The translations under genes and the position numbers were made by a program. Shown here in pieces: positions 42,924-52,440 of a stretch of 64,000 bases of DNA; the first letter of the stretch is position 1; every line of letters begins with the position of its first letter. Source of the DNA: Methylopila jiangsuensis (GTDB taxonomy: Bacteria; Pseudomonadota; Alphaproteobacteria; Rhizobiales; Methylopilaceae). Below the pieces are notes generated by a model that made no database searches, had not been told where the DNA came from, and was given only the letters and a program-made list of their open reading frames with translations. The DNA lies in contig NZ_BSFK01000013.1 of NCBI RefSeq assembly GCF_027922305.1, forward strand, positions 1-64,000, read 5' to 3'.

Positions 42924-43318
42924 AGCGCGCCGGCCGCCACCAGCGCGACGGTTGCGGCAAGCGCCACCGGCGGCGCGTCGGACAGCGCCACGATCACGAT
43001 CGAGGCGGCCATGCCGGCGAAGGCGAACAGCTTGGCGCGGGGCGGGATCACGCCGTCCCGCCGCCACGCCGCCACCGCGGGGCCGAGCGTCGGATGCGCG
43101 AGCAGCCAGCGCTCCAGCCGCGGCGAGCCGCGGGCGAAGCAGGCGGCGGCGAGGATCAGGAACACGGTGCCGGGCATCACCGGCAGGATGACGCCGACGA
43201 TCCCGAGCCCGAGCGCCGCGAGGCCGGCGGCGAGCCAGAGCGCGCGGGCGAACCGGCCGGGGCGCGTTTCGCCGGTTTCATCGGTCGGCCCGGTTCCGTC
43301 TCCCTCGTTTCGCCGCAT
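42887..43318 (-). CDS. DUF454 (YbaN-like) membrane protein
   Basis: A 143-residue inner-membrane protein of the YbaN/DUF454 family, with LWLAAGLAALGLGIVGVILPVMPGTVFLILAAACFARGSPRLERWLLAHPTLG-type residues: the LPVMPGTVFLILAA-CFARGS-R stretch is diagnostic. Three to four hydrophobic helices are present. Function unknown. ATG at 43318 gives the charged start MRRNEGDGTG. Confidence 0.85.
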   Translation of the reverse strand: MRRNEGDGTGPTDETGETRPGRFARALWLAAGLAALGLGIVGVILPVMPGTVFLILAAACFARGSPRLERWLLAHPTLGPAVAAWRRDGVIPPRAKLFAFAGMAASIVIVALSDAPPVALAATVALVAAGALYVGTRPSRPKG

Positions 43319-43404
43319 CGTCGCTCCACATGCTATGGTCGGGTTGTGCGCCGCGAAAAGGTTTGCGGCAAGCCGGCCCGCTGCCATGGAGCGCCGCCCG
43401 CGCG

Positions 43405-44148
43405 ATGACGGATCAGTTCGACTCCACGCTCGGCTCCCTCGGCCAGCCCCAGCCCGCCCCCAAACCCAGCGCCTCGGCGCGCATCCGCACCTACTTCCTC
43501 ACCGGCCTCGTGGTGGCGGGGCCGGTCGCGATCACCATCTGGCTCACGCTGTGGCTGATCGGGCTGATCGACGGCTGGGTGAAGCCGCTCATTCCGCCGG
43601 CCTGGAACCCGGACAGCTACCTGCCGGTGGCGGTGCCCGGCTTCGGCGTGCTGGCGGCCTTCATCGGCCTCACCATCCTCGGCTTCCTGGCCGCCAATCT
43701 CGTCGGCCGCACCATCGTGCAGTCCGGCGAGCAGGTTCTGAACCGGATGCCGATCGTGCGCAGCCTCTACAAGGGCGTGAAGCAGATCTTCGAGACCGTG
43801 TTCAAGCAGGACGGCACCAGCTTCCGCCGCGTGGGCGTGATCGAGTGGCCGGGGCCGGGCCTGTGGTCGCTGTGCTTCATCACCGAGCCGGCGCGGGGCG
43901 CTCTCGCCGCCGGCCTGCCGGAGGGCGAGCATGTCTGCGTGTTCGTGCCCTGCACGCCGAACCCCACCACCGGCTATCTGGTGATGATGGAGGCCGCGAA
44001 GATCACGGAGGTGGGCGTCACCACCGACGAGGCGTTCAAGCTGATCATGTCCATGGGCATCATCCAGCCGGCCTCCGCCCCCGTGGCGGCGCCGCTCCCC
44101 GCGCCCAACCTGCCGGCGCGGCCGGAGGTGGAGACGGCGGGCGCCTGA
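43405..44148 (+). CDS. DUF502 family membrane protein
   Basis: A 247-residue inner-membrane protein of the DUF502 family. It shows RTYFLTGLVVAGPVAITIWLT, GLTILGFLAANLVGRTIV, then NRMPIVRSLYKGVKQIFETVF and a soluble half with VFVPCTPNPTTGYLVMM, all typical of the family. Function is not established. The end is a Pro/Ala-rich tail. ATG at 43405 is chosen because upstream residues are not conserved. Confidence 0.9.
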   Translation: MTDQFDSTLGSLGQPQPAPKPSASARIRTYFLTGLVVAGPVAITIWLTLWLIGLIDGWVKPLIPPAWNPDSYLPVAVPGFGVLAAFIGLTILGFLAANLVGRTIVQSGEQVLNRMPIVRSLYKGVKQIFETVFKQDGTSFRRVGVIEWPGPGLWSLCFITEPARGALAAGLPEGEHVCVFVPCTPNPTTGYLVMMEAAKITEVGVTTDEAFKLIMSMGIIQPASAPVAAPLPAPNLPARPEVETAGA

Positions 44149-44201
44149 GCCGGCTTCCACCCCCGCGCGGCCCGCACGCATGGTCGCGGCGCGCTTGTCC
44201 G

Positions 44202-44220
44202 GCGCCCTTCGGAAGGGCGC
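44202..44220. terminator. Small GC hairpin after the DUF502 gene
   Basis: GCGCCCTT and AAGGGCGC arms with a CGG loop, 54 bases after the stop. No T-run, so only a possible terminator. Confidence 0.4.
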
Positions 44221-44342
44221 GGGCTGCGCCGTCTTGGCGTGGGCGGACGAGGCCTGCATAATGGTTTCATAAGGGTCGCCCGCAGATGCGGGCGGACGCC
44301 CCGCGCGTCCCAAGAAGCCCGTTTTGCGAGGAAGGCGTCGTT

Positions 44343-45029
44343 ATGACCATGTTCGTTCGCCGGCTGGCCGCCGCCGGCGCTGTCACCTTAAGCGTTCTCG
44401 GCGTCGGAGCGGCCTTCGCCGCGCCGACCGCCGTCCAGCTCGTGTTCGAGAGCGGCGGGCTCAAGACGCTCGCGCCCGGCGCCACGCTGTCCTACCGCTT
44501 CGCGCGCGAGACGGACGACAAAACGCTGGCGCCGGCGTTTCAGGACGAGGTGAAGCTGGTGGTGACGGCGGCGGAGGGCGGCGGGAAAGCGGCGACCGTC
44601 GCCATGTTCACCGGCGCGCGCGCCCAGAGCTACGGGCCGCTGTCGGCGGACGGCAATCCGGTGATCATCGCCGTGCTGGAGCAGGACGTGCGCGAGATGC
44701 AGAAGCTGCTCGGCGGCAGTCCCTATTACATCCGCAACCGCATGCGCGACGCCATCAACGCCGGCGAACGGGTGGAGCCGGTGCGGTTCGAGCTCGCCGG
44801 AAAGCCCGTGGACGGGTGGAAGGTGACGCTGAAGCCCTTCGCCCGCGACGCCCAGCGCGACAAGCTGAAGGATTTCGCCGACCGCTCCTACGAGCTCACC
44901 TTCTCGGACGCGGTGCCGGGCGGCCTCTACAGCCTGGTGACGGTGACGCCGCGCAAGAGCGCGGAGACCCCGCTGCTGGTGGAGAACCTGACCTTTTCAG
45001 GCGTGACCTCCGGGGAGGACGCGAAGTGA
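44343..45029 (+). CDS. Secreted protein of unknown function, 228 residues
   Basis: It has an N-terminal signal peptide (MTMFVRRLAAAGAVTLSVLGVGAAFAAP), so it is periplasmic or outer-membrane associated. The mature part is beta-rich, with LSYRFARETDD, VMFTGARAQSYGPL-like AMFTGARAQSYGP, NPVIIAVLEQDVREMQKLLGGSPYYIRNRMRDAI and DRSYELTFSDAVPGGLYSLVT. I do not recognise a named domain. GAGGAAGG lies about 8 bases before the ATG at 44343. It is coupled by a GTGA overlap to the next gene, so the two products probably act together. Confidence 0.75.
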   Translation: MTMFVRRLAAAGAVTLSVLGVGAAFAAPTAVQLVFESGGLKTLAPGATLSYRFARETDDKTLAPAFQDEVKLVVTAAEGGGKAATVAMFTGARAQSYGPLSADGNPVIIAVLEQDVREMQKLLGGSPYYIRNRMRDAINAGERVEPVRFELAGKPVDGWKVTLKPFARDAQRDKLKDFADRSYELTFSDAVPGGLYSLVTVTPRKSAETPLLVENLTFSGVTSGEDAK

Positions 45030-45370
45030 GCCGGCTGCTTCTGATCGTCGCGGCGCTTGGCGTCGGCGCCTGTCCCGCGCTCGCCGGCGTCGGCGACGAC
45101 TACTCCACGGTCGACAAGGCCGACTACATCATCGGCTGCATGGCCGCGAACGGGCAGACCCGGCAGGCGCTGGAGCACTGCGCCTGCTCCATCGACACCA
45201 TCGCCGAGATCCTGCCCTACAAGGAGTATGAGGAGGCCGAGACGATCCTGCGCATGAACAAGATCGCCGGCCAGTCCTCGGAGGTGTTCCGCAACACGGG
45301 GATGTTCCGGGACATCGTCGCCAACATGCGCCGCGCCCAGGCCGAGGCCGAGATCAAATGCTTTCCGTGA
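45026..45370 (+). CDS. Small secreted cysteine-containing protein, 114 residues
   Basis: Signal peptide MSRLLLIVAALGVGACPALAG, then a helical domain with four cysteines (GCMAANG, EHCACSIDTIAEIL, and a terminal IKCFP). The middle (YKEYEEAETILRMNK) is acidic and helical. The cysteines could form two disulfides in the periplasm. The start is GTG inside the preceding stop (GTGA). Family unknown to me; co-translation with the 228-residue protein is the main functional clue. Confidence 0.75.
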   Translation: MSRLLLIVAALGVGACPALAGVGDDYSTVDKADYIIGCMAANGQTRQALEHCACSIDTIAEILPYKEYEEAETILRMNKIAGQSSEVFRNTGMFRDIVANMRRAQAEAEIKCFP

Positions 45371-45466
45371 AGCGGTCCCGGTTTGCATGACGTGGGCGCC
45401 CCGGCGCGCCGTTCCCCGGACAGGCCGCCGGGTCACGGGACCTGACGGCCTCCGAGGCCTGAGGGC

Positions 45467-47683
45467 TTACGGCGCGTAGGTCAGCGTCGTGGTCTGGACG
45501 TTGGCGGCGTCGGGGCCGGTCATGACGTCGATCGGGCCCGGGCTGGCGCCGAACTCGGTCGCGCTCTTCCAGTAGCTGAAATCCGCCTCCGTGACCGGCA
45601 GCTCCACCGTCTTCGTCTCGCCGGCCTTCAGCGCCACCCGGGCGAAGCCGCGCAGGGCGCGCAGGGGCTGGGACACCTCGGCGACCCTCGGGCGCAGATA
45701 GAGCTGCGCCACCGCCTCGCCGTCGCGACGGCCGTTGTTGCGCACGGAGATCGACACGGTGGCGCTTTCGCCCTTGGCCAGGCGCTCGCGGTCGAGCTTC
45801 GGCGGGCCGAAGGTGAAGGAGGTGTAGGTCAGCCCATAGCCGAACGGGTAGAGCGCCGCGTAGGTCGAATCGCCATAGCCGGTGGTGAAGGGCTTGGTCG
45901 GCGTCTCCGCCGGGCGGCCCGTGGGCAGCGCGTCGTGATGGATCGGGATCTGCCCCACCGAGCGCGGGAAGCTCATGGGCAGGCGGCCCTTCGGGTCCAC
46001 GTCGCCCATCAGCACGCGGGCGAGCGCGGGGCCGCCCATGGTGCCCGGCTGCCAGGCGTAGAGGATCGCGGGCGCCCGCTCCGCAAGCGAGCTCAGCGCC
46101 AGCGGGCGGCCGGCGAACACCACCACCACGGTGGGCTTGCCGGCGGCGAGCACCGCGCGCACCAGCTTTTCCTGATGGCCGGGCAGGCCGAGCTCCGAGC
46201 GCGCGGCGCTCTCGCCGGACTGGTTGAAGCGCTCGCCCACCGCCAGCACCACGGCCTGCGACCGGCGCGCGGTCTCGACCGCGGCGGCGATCTCCTCGTC
46301 GGTGGAATCCTCCACCGCCCCGCCATGGGTGGCGAGCACCTCCCCGCCCTCGCCGAGGCGGCGCTCCAGGCCCTCCTTCAGCGTGACGGTCTCATTCGGC
46401 TCGCCGCGGGCGGCCCAGGGGCCGAGCGCGTCGGCGCGCGCGTCGCCGAGCGGGCCGATCAGCGCCACGCGCTTCACGTCCGGGCCGAAGGGGAGAACGC
46501 CGTCGTTCTTGAGCAGAACGAACGACTTCTCCGCCATGTCCTGCGCCGCCGCCTTCTGGGCGTCGGTGAAGATCTCGCGCTTCTCGCGGTCCGGGGTCGT
46601 CCCGCGATAGGGGTCTTCGAACAGGCCGAGATCGTCCTTCAGCGTCAGCACCCGGCGCACGGCCTCGTCCACCACCGCCACGTCGAGTTTGCCCGCCTGC
46701 ACCAGCTTCGGGATCTCCTTCACATAGGCCCGGGACTCCATGTCGAGGTCGGCGCCGGCGGTGAGCGCCTGCCGGGCGGAATCCTCGAGGTCGGCGGCGG
46801 TGCCGTGCTCGGGCAGCTCCTTGATGGCCTGGAAGTCGCTGGTGACGACGCCGGTGAAGCCCCATTCGCCGCGCAGCACGTCAGTGAGCAGATGGCGGTT
46901 GGTGATGGTGGGCCGGCCGTCGGTGGCGTTGAAGGCGGCCATGAAGCAGCGCACGCCGGCGCGGGACGCGGCCTCGAACGGCGGCAGGTAGGCGGCTTTC
47001 AGCGCGCGGGGCGAGAGGTCCTGAGCCGAGTAGTCGCGCCCGCCCTCCACCGCGCCGTTGGCGCCGAAATGCTTGACGCAGGAAGCGGCGTTGTCCGGCT
47101 TTTTCAGGTCCGCGCCCTGGATGCCGCGCACCCGCGCCTCGCCGATGCGGGCGCCGAGCCACGGGCTTTCGCCGGCGCCTTCCACCACGCGGCCCCAGCG
47201 CGGATCGCGCGCCACGTCCAGCATGGGGGTGAAGATCATGTTCACGCCGGCGGCGGTCGACTCCACCGTCGCCACCCGCTCGGCGTTCTCGATCGCCGCC
47301 ATGTCCCAGCTCGCGGCCTGGGCCAGCGGGGTCGGGAACACGGTTCGGTAGCCGTGGATCACGTCCATGGCGAGGATCATGGGGATCTTGAGCCGGGTCT
47401 TCGTGACCGCGATCTCCTGCAGGGTCCGGGTCTGCTCCGCGCCGTAGACGTTGAACAGGGCGCCGACCGAGCCCTCCGCGATGCGGCGGGTCACGTCCTC
47501 ATAGGCCGGCTCCAGCACCGGCACGATGGAGACGAAGTTGAGCTGTCCGGCCTTTTCCTCCAGCGTCATCTCCGAGATCAGCGTCTCCACCCGTTCACGC
47601 CGCTCGGCGGCGAAGACCGGGGCGGGGGCGGCGACGAGGCCGAGGGCGACCAGCGCGGCGAGCGGACGGGGAGTGACGGGCAT
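45467..47683 (-). CDS. bglX: Periplasmic beta-glucosidase, glycoside hydrolase family 3 (BglX-like)
   Basis: A 738-residue GH3 enzyme with signal peptide (LAALVALGLVAAPAPVFA). The catalytic TIM barrel holds MTLEEKAGQLN, ILAMDVIHGYRTVFPTPLAQAASWD, CVKHFGANGAVEGGRDY and the nucleophile motif GVVTSDFQAI (Asp, with Phe where SDW is common). A second domain (FVLLKNDGVLPF, VLAVGERFNQSGE) and a C-terminal fibronectin-III-like domain (VSISVRNNGRRDGEAVAQLYL) follow. It releases glucose from beta-linked oligosaccharides. Length is close to E. coli BglX. Confidence 0.92.
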   Translation of the reverse strand: MPVTPRPLAALVALGLVAAPAPVFAAERRERVETLISEMTLEEKAGQLNFVSIVPVLEPAYEDVTRRIAEGSVGALFNVYGAEQTRTLQEIAVTKTRLKIPMILAMDVIHGYRTVFPTPLAQAASWDMAAIENAERVATVESTAAGVNMIFTPMLDVARDPRWGRVVEGAGESPWLGARIGEARVRGIQGADLKKPDNAASCVKHFGANGAVEGGRDYSAQDLSPRALKAAYLPPFEAASRAGVRCFMAAFNATDGRPTITNRHLLTDVLRGEWGFTGVVTSDFQAIKELPEHGTAADLEDSARQALTAGADLDMESRAYVKEIPKLVQAGKLDVAVVDEAVRRVLTLKDDLGLFEDPYRGTTPDREKREIFTDAQKAAAQDMAEKSFVLLKNDGVLPFGPDVKRVALIGPLGDARADALGPWAARGEPNETVTLKEGLERRLGEGGEVLATHGGAVEDSTDEEIAAAVETARRSQAVVLAVGERFNQSGESAARSELGLPGHQEKLVRAVLAAGKPTVVVVFAGRPLALSSLAERAPAILYAWQPGTMGGPALARVLMGDVDPKGRLPMSFPRSVGQIPIHHDALPTGRPAETPTKPFTTGYGDSTYAALYPFGYGLTYTSFTFGPPKLDRERLAKGESATVSISVRNNGRRDGEAVAQLYLRPRVAEVSQPLRALRGFARVALKAGETKTVELPVTEADFSYWKSATEFGASPGPIDVMTGPDAANVQTTTLTYAP

Positions 47684-47840
47684 GGGGCGGTTCGCGCTCC
47701 TGTTCCGGTTTCGAGGCGGCGGCACTCTCGCCGCGAACGCCGCGCTTGGAAACCCCCTCCGGGCGCCCGGCTTGTGGTCCCGGCCGCGCCCGCCCATAAC
47801 CGCGGGCCCGTGACCTCCCGTCCTTTTCAAGGAGCCCGCC

Positions 47841-48749
47841 ATGACCCGCATCGCCGTGCTCGGAACCGGCCTGATGGGCGCGCCCATGGCGCGGCGGCTG
47901 CTGGGGGCCGGCTTCGCGGTGACGGCGTGGAACCGCACCCGCGCCAAGGCCGAGGCCCTGATCGAGGCCGGCGCGACGGTGGCCGACGCGCCCCGCGACG
48001 CCGCGCGCGAGGCGGACGTGGTCCTCACCATGCTGGAGAACGGCGAGGCGGTCGGCGCCGTGCTGTTCGGGCCCGACGGCGCGGCGGAGGGCCTGAGGCC
48101 CGGCGCGGTCGTGCTGGACATGAGCTCCATCCCGCCCGCCGCCGCGCGGGAGCACGCCTTGCGGCTTCAGGCGCTGGGCGCGGCCCATGTGGACGCGCCG
48201 GTCTCCGGCGGCACGCGCGGCGCGGCGGCGGGAACGCTCGCCATCATGGCCGGCGGGGCGGAGGAGACCATCGCGGGTCTCGCGCCGGTGTTCGCGCCGC
48301 TCGGCCGGGCGCTCCGGGTCGGCCCCAGCGGTTCGGGCCAGCTCGCCAAGCTCGCCAACCAGGTCATCGTCGGCGTCACCATCGGCGCGGTGTCGGAGGC
48401 GCTGCTGCTCGCCGCGGCGGGCGGCGCGGACCCGGCCGCGGTGCGCGAGGCCATCCGGGGCGGCTTCGCGGAGAGCCGGGTGCTGGCGGAGCACGGCCTG
48501 CGCATGGTGGAGCGTGATTTCCTGCCCGGCGCGCCGTCGCGGGTGCAGCTCAAGGATCTGGACACGGCGCTCGCCGCGGCCGCCGAGAGCGGCGCCGCGC
48601 TGCCCCTGTCCGAGAACGTGCGCGCCCGCTATGCGGAGCTGATCGGCGCCATGGGCGGCGCCGAATACGACCACTCCGCCCTGCTGCTGGAGCTGGAGGC
48701 GCGCACGGGCAAGCGCCTCGCGCCGGGGCCGGACCGGCTTCCCGGATAA
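47841..48749 (+). CDS. Beta-hydroxyacid dehydrogenase (3-hydroxyisobutyrate dehydrogenase / tartronate semialdehyde reductase family)
   Basis: A 302-residue NAD(P)-dependent enzyme with an N-terminal Rossmann motif (IAVLGTGLMGAPMARRLL), the substrate-binding motif DAPVSGGTRGAAAGTLAIM, and the catalytic-lysine helix GSGQLAKLANQVIVG. Exact substrate (3-hydroxyisobutyrate, glyoxylate or tartronate semialdehyde) cannot be decided. AAGGAG stands 7 bases before the ATG. It is divergent from bglX. Confidence 0.87.
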   Translation: MTRIAVLGTGLMGAPMARRLLGAGFAVTAWNRTRAKAEALIEAGATVADAPRDAAREADVVLTMLENGEAVGAVLFGPDGAAEGLRPGAVVLDMSSIPPAAAREHALRLQALGAAHVDAPVSGGTRGAAAGTLAIMAGGAEETIAGLAPVFAPLGRALRVGPSGSGQLAKLANQVIVGVTIGAVSEALLLAAAGGADPAAVREAIRGGFAESRVLAEHGLRMVERDFLPGAPSRVQLKDLDTALAAAAESGAALPLSENVRARYAELIGAMGGAEYDHSALLLELEARTGKRLAPGPDRLPG

Positions 48750-48853
48750 CGGCGGCCCCTGCGAAAGCGTGACCGGGGACGGGGGTCGCCGTCCCCGCCG
48801 CTTGCGCCAGATGTCCGTCTCAACAGCAACAAACCGTTGAGGAGACGACGCCC

Positions 48854-49381
48854 ATGTCCCAGTCCGCCAAGAGCGAGCGCGCGGTTCTCTCCAAGGACGA
48901 GTTCGACCTCGTCGCCCAGTCCCATTTCCCGAAGGCCTACGACATCGGCTTTCAGGAGCTGATCGACCTGAACAAGCGGTTGCGCGAGGCGCAGGGCAAG
49001 GAGCGCACGTTCCACCGCCAGCTGCGCCGCCAGTCCAAGGGTTCGGCCGAGGCGCGCGGCGGCAGCTTTCCGGGCGAGGCGGGCAAGACCGCCCGGCGCA
49101 AGGCGGTGTTCGGCGCGGCGATCAAGCGGCTGAACGGCGAGATCTCCCGCCGCCACGAGCTGAAGGCCCGCGAAGACCTGCAGAGCGCCGCCCGCAAGGC
49201 GCTCAATCTGAAGCGTCAGGCGAGCAAGGCCCGTCGGCCCGAGAACGACCCGACCGCGGACAAGGGCATGCGCCCCGTGACCAGCGAGCGCCGCAAGACG
49301 CGGGTGCATCCGGCCACCGTCGGCCGAGTGTCCCAGCGCACCAAGGCGGCGCAGGCGCGCAAGGACAACCGGGCCGGCTGA
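48854..49381 (+). CDS. Small basic protein of unknown function, 175 residues
   Basis: A hydrophilic, strongly basic, mostly helical protein: LSKDEFDLVAQSHFPKAYD, DLNKRLREAQGKERTFHRQLRRQSKGSAE-like helices, then a Lys/Arg-rich tail (KTRVHPATVGRVSQRTKAAQARKD). Composition suggests nucleic-acid or ribosome binding, but I recognise no domain. GAGGAG lies about 9 bases before the ATG. It is 71 bases upstream of glnE. Confidence 0.7.
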   Translation: MSQSAKSERAVLSKDEFDLVAQSHFPKAYDIGFQELIDLNKRLREAQGKERTFHRQLRRQSKGSAEARGGSFPGEAGKTARRKAVFGAAIKRLNGEISRRHELKAREDLQSAARKALNLKRQASKARRPENDPTADKGMRPVTSERRKTRVHPATVGRVSQRTKAAQARKDNRAG

Positions 49382-49452
49382 GGGCTCATCCTTTCGCAAC
49401 CTTGGTCGCGGCGGTCCGGCCCTCTACAAGCGGCCTTGGGAGGACCGAACCC

Positions 49453-52416
49453 ATGACCGCACGCGACCTGTCCGCGCTCAAGACGGACCCCGCGCCGCTC
49501 CACCCGCAGGCGCTCGCCGCACGGCTGGCGGCGGAGCCCGCGCGCCCGTTGCCACGCCTCGACGCGCTGCTCGCCGAGGCGCCCGACCTCGCCGCGCTGG
49601 CGCCCGCGCGCGGTCTGCTTTCCCGCGTGGCGGAGGGCTCGCCCTTCCTGTGGGGGCTGATCGAGCGCGATCCGGCCCGCGCGGCGCGGCTTCTCTCCGA
49701 CGATCCGGACGCGGCGCTCGGCGATGTTCTCGCCCGGCTGGCGGCGGCGTCGCGGGAGGGCGACCGGGCGAAGCTCGCGTCCGTTCTCCGGCGCGGCCGG
49801 GCGGAGGCGGCGCTGCTGGTGGCGCTGGCGGATCTGGGCGGCGTGTGGGATGCGTTTCAGGCCACCGCCGCGCTCTCCGCCTTCGCCGACGCCGCGATCC
49901 GCGCCGCGACCCGCTTCGCTCTGCGCGAGGCCCATGACGCCGGCAGGCTGCGGCTGCCCGACCCCGCCGATCCGGAGGCCGGCTCCGGCTTCTTCGTGCT
50001 GGGCATGGGCAAGCTCGGCGCCGGCGAGCTGAACTATTCGTCCGACGTGGACCTGGTCTGCTTCTACGACGGGCAGACGGCGCCGGTGGCCGATCCGGCC
50101 GAATCCACCGCCGCCTTCGTGCGCGTGACCCAGACTCTCACCAAGCTGCTGCAGGAGCGCACCGCGGAGGGCTATGTGGCCCGCGTCGACCTGCGCCTTC
50201 GCCCCGACCCCGGCGCGACGCCGGTCGCGCTCTCCCGCGACGCGGCCATGATCTACTATGAGACGGTGGGCCAGAACTGGGAGCGCGCCGCCATGATCAA
50301 GGCGCGCGTGGTGGCGGGCGACGTCACGGCGGGCGAGGCGTTCCTGAGCGAGCTGCGCCCCTTCATCTGGCGCCGGTCGCTGGACCATGCGGCCATCTCC
50401 GACATCCACGCCATGAAGCGGCAGATCCACGCCCACAAGGGCCACGGCGAGATCGCGGTCGCCGGCCACAATCTCAAGCTCGGCCGGGGCGGCATCCGCG
50501 AGATCGAGTTCTTCGTGCAGACGCAGCAGCTCGTGGCCGGCGGCCGCGATCCGGCCTTGCGGGTGCGCAAGACCGTGGAGGGGCTGAACCATCTGGTGGA
50601 GGCGGGCTGGATCACGGCGCAGGCCCGCGACGAGCTGACCGAGGCCTACGCCTTCCTGCGCGGCGCCGAGCACCGGCTGCAGATGCGCAACGACGAGCAG
50701 ACCCATTCGCTGCCCGAGAGCGCCGAGGAAATGGAGGCCTTCGCCCGCTTCGCGGGGTTCGACGGCGCCGGAACCTTCGGCGAGGCGCTGACCCGCCGCC
50801 TGCGGCTGGTGCAGGCCCATTACGCCCATCTGTTCGAGGACGCGCCGCCGCTTGCGGCGGAGGTGGGCAATCTGGTGTTCACCGGCGAGCAGGACGACCC
50901 GGAGACGCTGAAGACCATCGCCGCGCTCGGCTATCGCGAGCCGTCGTCGGTGTCGGCCATGGTGCGCGGCTGGCATCACGGCCGCTACGCCTCCATGCGC
51001 ACCGCGCGGGCGCGGGAGCTGCTGACCGAGCTCGGGCCGGCGCTGCTCGCCGCCTTCGCCGGCTCCGGCCGGCCGGACGAGGCGCTGTTCGCCTTCGACA
51101 AGGTGCTGGAGCGCACCCAGGCGGGCGTGGCGCTGCTGGCGCTGATCCGGGCCAACCCGCAGATCCTCGCGCTGCTCGCCGACGTGCTGGGCGCCGCGCC
51201 GCGCCTCGGCGAGACGCTGGCGCGCCGTCCCCGGGTGCTGGACGCGCTGCTGGACCCGGCCTTCTTCGGCCATCTGCCCGACCGGCGCGAGATCGAGGAG
51301 CGGGTGGCGCATGCGCTGGGCGACGCCCGCTCCTACGAGGACACGCTCGACCGCGCCCGCATCGTGGGGCAGGAGCTCAACACGCTGATCGCGCTCCGGA
51401 TCGCGAGCGGCACCGCGGAGACCGCGGAGGCGGGCGCCGCCTTCGCCCGCATCGCCGACGTGCTGGTGACGGCGCTGTTCGAGGCGGTGACGGCGGAGCT
51501 GCGCGCCGCCCATGGCGAAGTGCCCGGCGGGGCCGCGGCGGTGGTGGCGCTCGGCAAGCTCGGCGGCGAGGAGATGACCGCCGCCTCCGACCTCGACCTG
51601 ATCCTGCTCTACGAGCATCCCGACGACGTGCAGGAGAGCGACGGCCGCCGGCCGATCGCGCCCAGCCAGTACTACGCCCGGCTGACCCAGCGGCTGGTCT
51701 CGGCGCTGTCGGCGCCCACCAGCGAGGGCGTGCTCTACGAGGCGGACGTGCGGCTGCGCCCTTCGGGCCGCGCCGGGCCGCTGGCGACCCGGCTGCGGGC
51801 CTTCGAAACCTATCAGGCGGAGGAGGCCGAGACCTGGGAGCACATGGCGCTGACCCGCGCCCGGGTGATCGCCGGCCCGAAGGCGTTCCGCCGCCGGGTG
51901 GGCCGGGCGCTCGGCGCCGTGCTGCAGGCCAGGCGCGATCCCGCGAAGGTGGCGAAGGACGTCGCCGCCATGCGCGCGCTGCTGGACCGGGAAAAGGGCG
52001 CGGGCGGGGTCTGGAACCTGAAACACGCGCCGGGCGGCGTGGTGGACGTGGAGTTCGTGGTTCAGGCGCTGCAGCTCGCTTACGCCGCGGCGCGGCCGGA
52101 GATCCTGCACACCTCCGTGCTGCCGGCCCTGTCGCGGCTGAAGCAGGCGGAGCTGCTGCCCGCCGACGATTTCGAACCGCTGGAGGCCGCGGCCAAGCTG
52201 CAGCTCGATCTGACGCAGGCCATCAGGCTCGCCGTCGGCAAGACCTTCGCCCCGCAGGACGCGCCGGCGGGTCTGAAGCAGCTTCTGGCCCGCACGGCCA
52301 ACGCGCCCGATTTCAAGGTGCTGGAGGCGGAGCTGTCCGACGTCCAGAAGGCCGCCCGCGCCGCCTTCAGGCGCGTGATCGCGCGGCTGAAGGCGGAGGC
52401 CGGCAAGGCCGCCTGA
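49453..52416 (+). CDS. glnE: Bifunctional glutamine synthetase adenylyltransferase/adenylyl-removing enzyme
   Basis: A 987-residue enzyme that adenylylates glutamine synthetase when nitrogen is ample and removes AMP when it is scarce, under PII control. The two nucleotidyltransferase domains are visible: GMGKLGAGELNYSSDVDLVCFYD (N-terminal, removal) and ALGKLGGEEMTAASDLDLILLYEHP (C-terminal, transfer), each followed by an RNA-ligase-like helical domain (RGGIREIEFFVQTQQL; PGGVVDVEFVVQALQL). ATG at 49453 has GGGAGG about 10 bases upstream. Confidence 0.95.
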   Translation: MTARDLSALKTDPAPLHPQALAARLAAEPARPLPRLDALLAEAPDLAALAPARGLLSRVAEGSPFLWGLIERDPARAARLLSDDPDAALGDVLARLAAASREGDRAKLASVLRRGRAEAALLVALADLGGVWDAFQATAALSAFADAAIRAATRFALREAHDAGRLRLPDPADPEAGSGFFVLGMGKLGAGELNYSSDVDLVCFYDGQTAPVADPAESTAAFVRVTQTLTKLLQERTAEGYVARVDLRLRPDPGATPVALSRDAAMIYYETVGQNWERAAMIKARVVAGDVTAGEAFLSELRPFIWRRSLDHAAISDIHAMKRQIHAHKGHGEIAVAGHNLKLGRGGIREIEFFVQTQQLVAGGRDPALRVRKTVEGLNHLVEAGWITAQARDELTEAYAFLRGAEHRLQMRNDEQTHSLPESAEEMEAFARFAGFDGAGTFGEALTRRLRLVQAHYAHLFEDAPPLAAEVGNLVFTGEQDDPETLKTIAALGYREPSSVSAMVRGWHHGRYASMRTARARELLTELGPALLAAFAGSGRPDEALFAFDKVLERTQAGVALLALIRANPQILALLADVLGAAPRLGETLARRPRVLDALLDPAFFGHLPDRREIEERVAHALGDARSYEDTLDRARIVGQELNTLIALRIASGTAETAEAGAAFARIADVLVTALFEAVTAELRAAHGEVPGGAAAVVALGKLGGEEMTAASDLDLILLYEHPDDVQESDGRRPIAPSQYYARLTQRLVSALSAPTSEGVLYEADVRLRPSGRAGPLATRLRAFETYQAEEAETWEHMALTRARVIAGPKAFRRRVGRALGAVLQARRDPAKVAKDVAAMRALLDREKGAGGVWNLKHAPGGVVDVEFVVQALQLAYAAARPEILHTSVLPALSRLKQAELLPADDFEPLEAAAKLQLDLTQAIRLAVGKTFAPQDAPAGLKQLLARTANAPDFKVLEAELSDVQKAARAAFRRVIARLKAEAGKAA

Positions 52417-52440
52417 CCGCCGGGCGCGTGCGCGCCGCCG

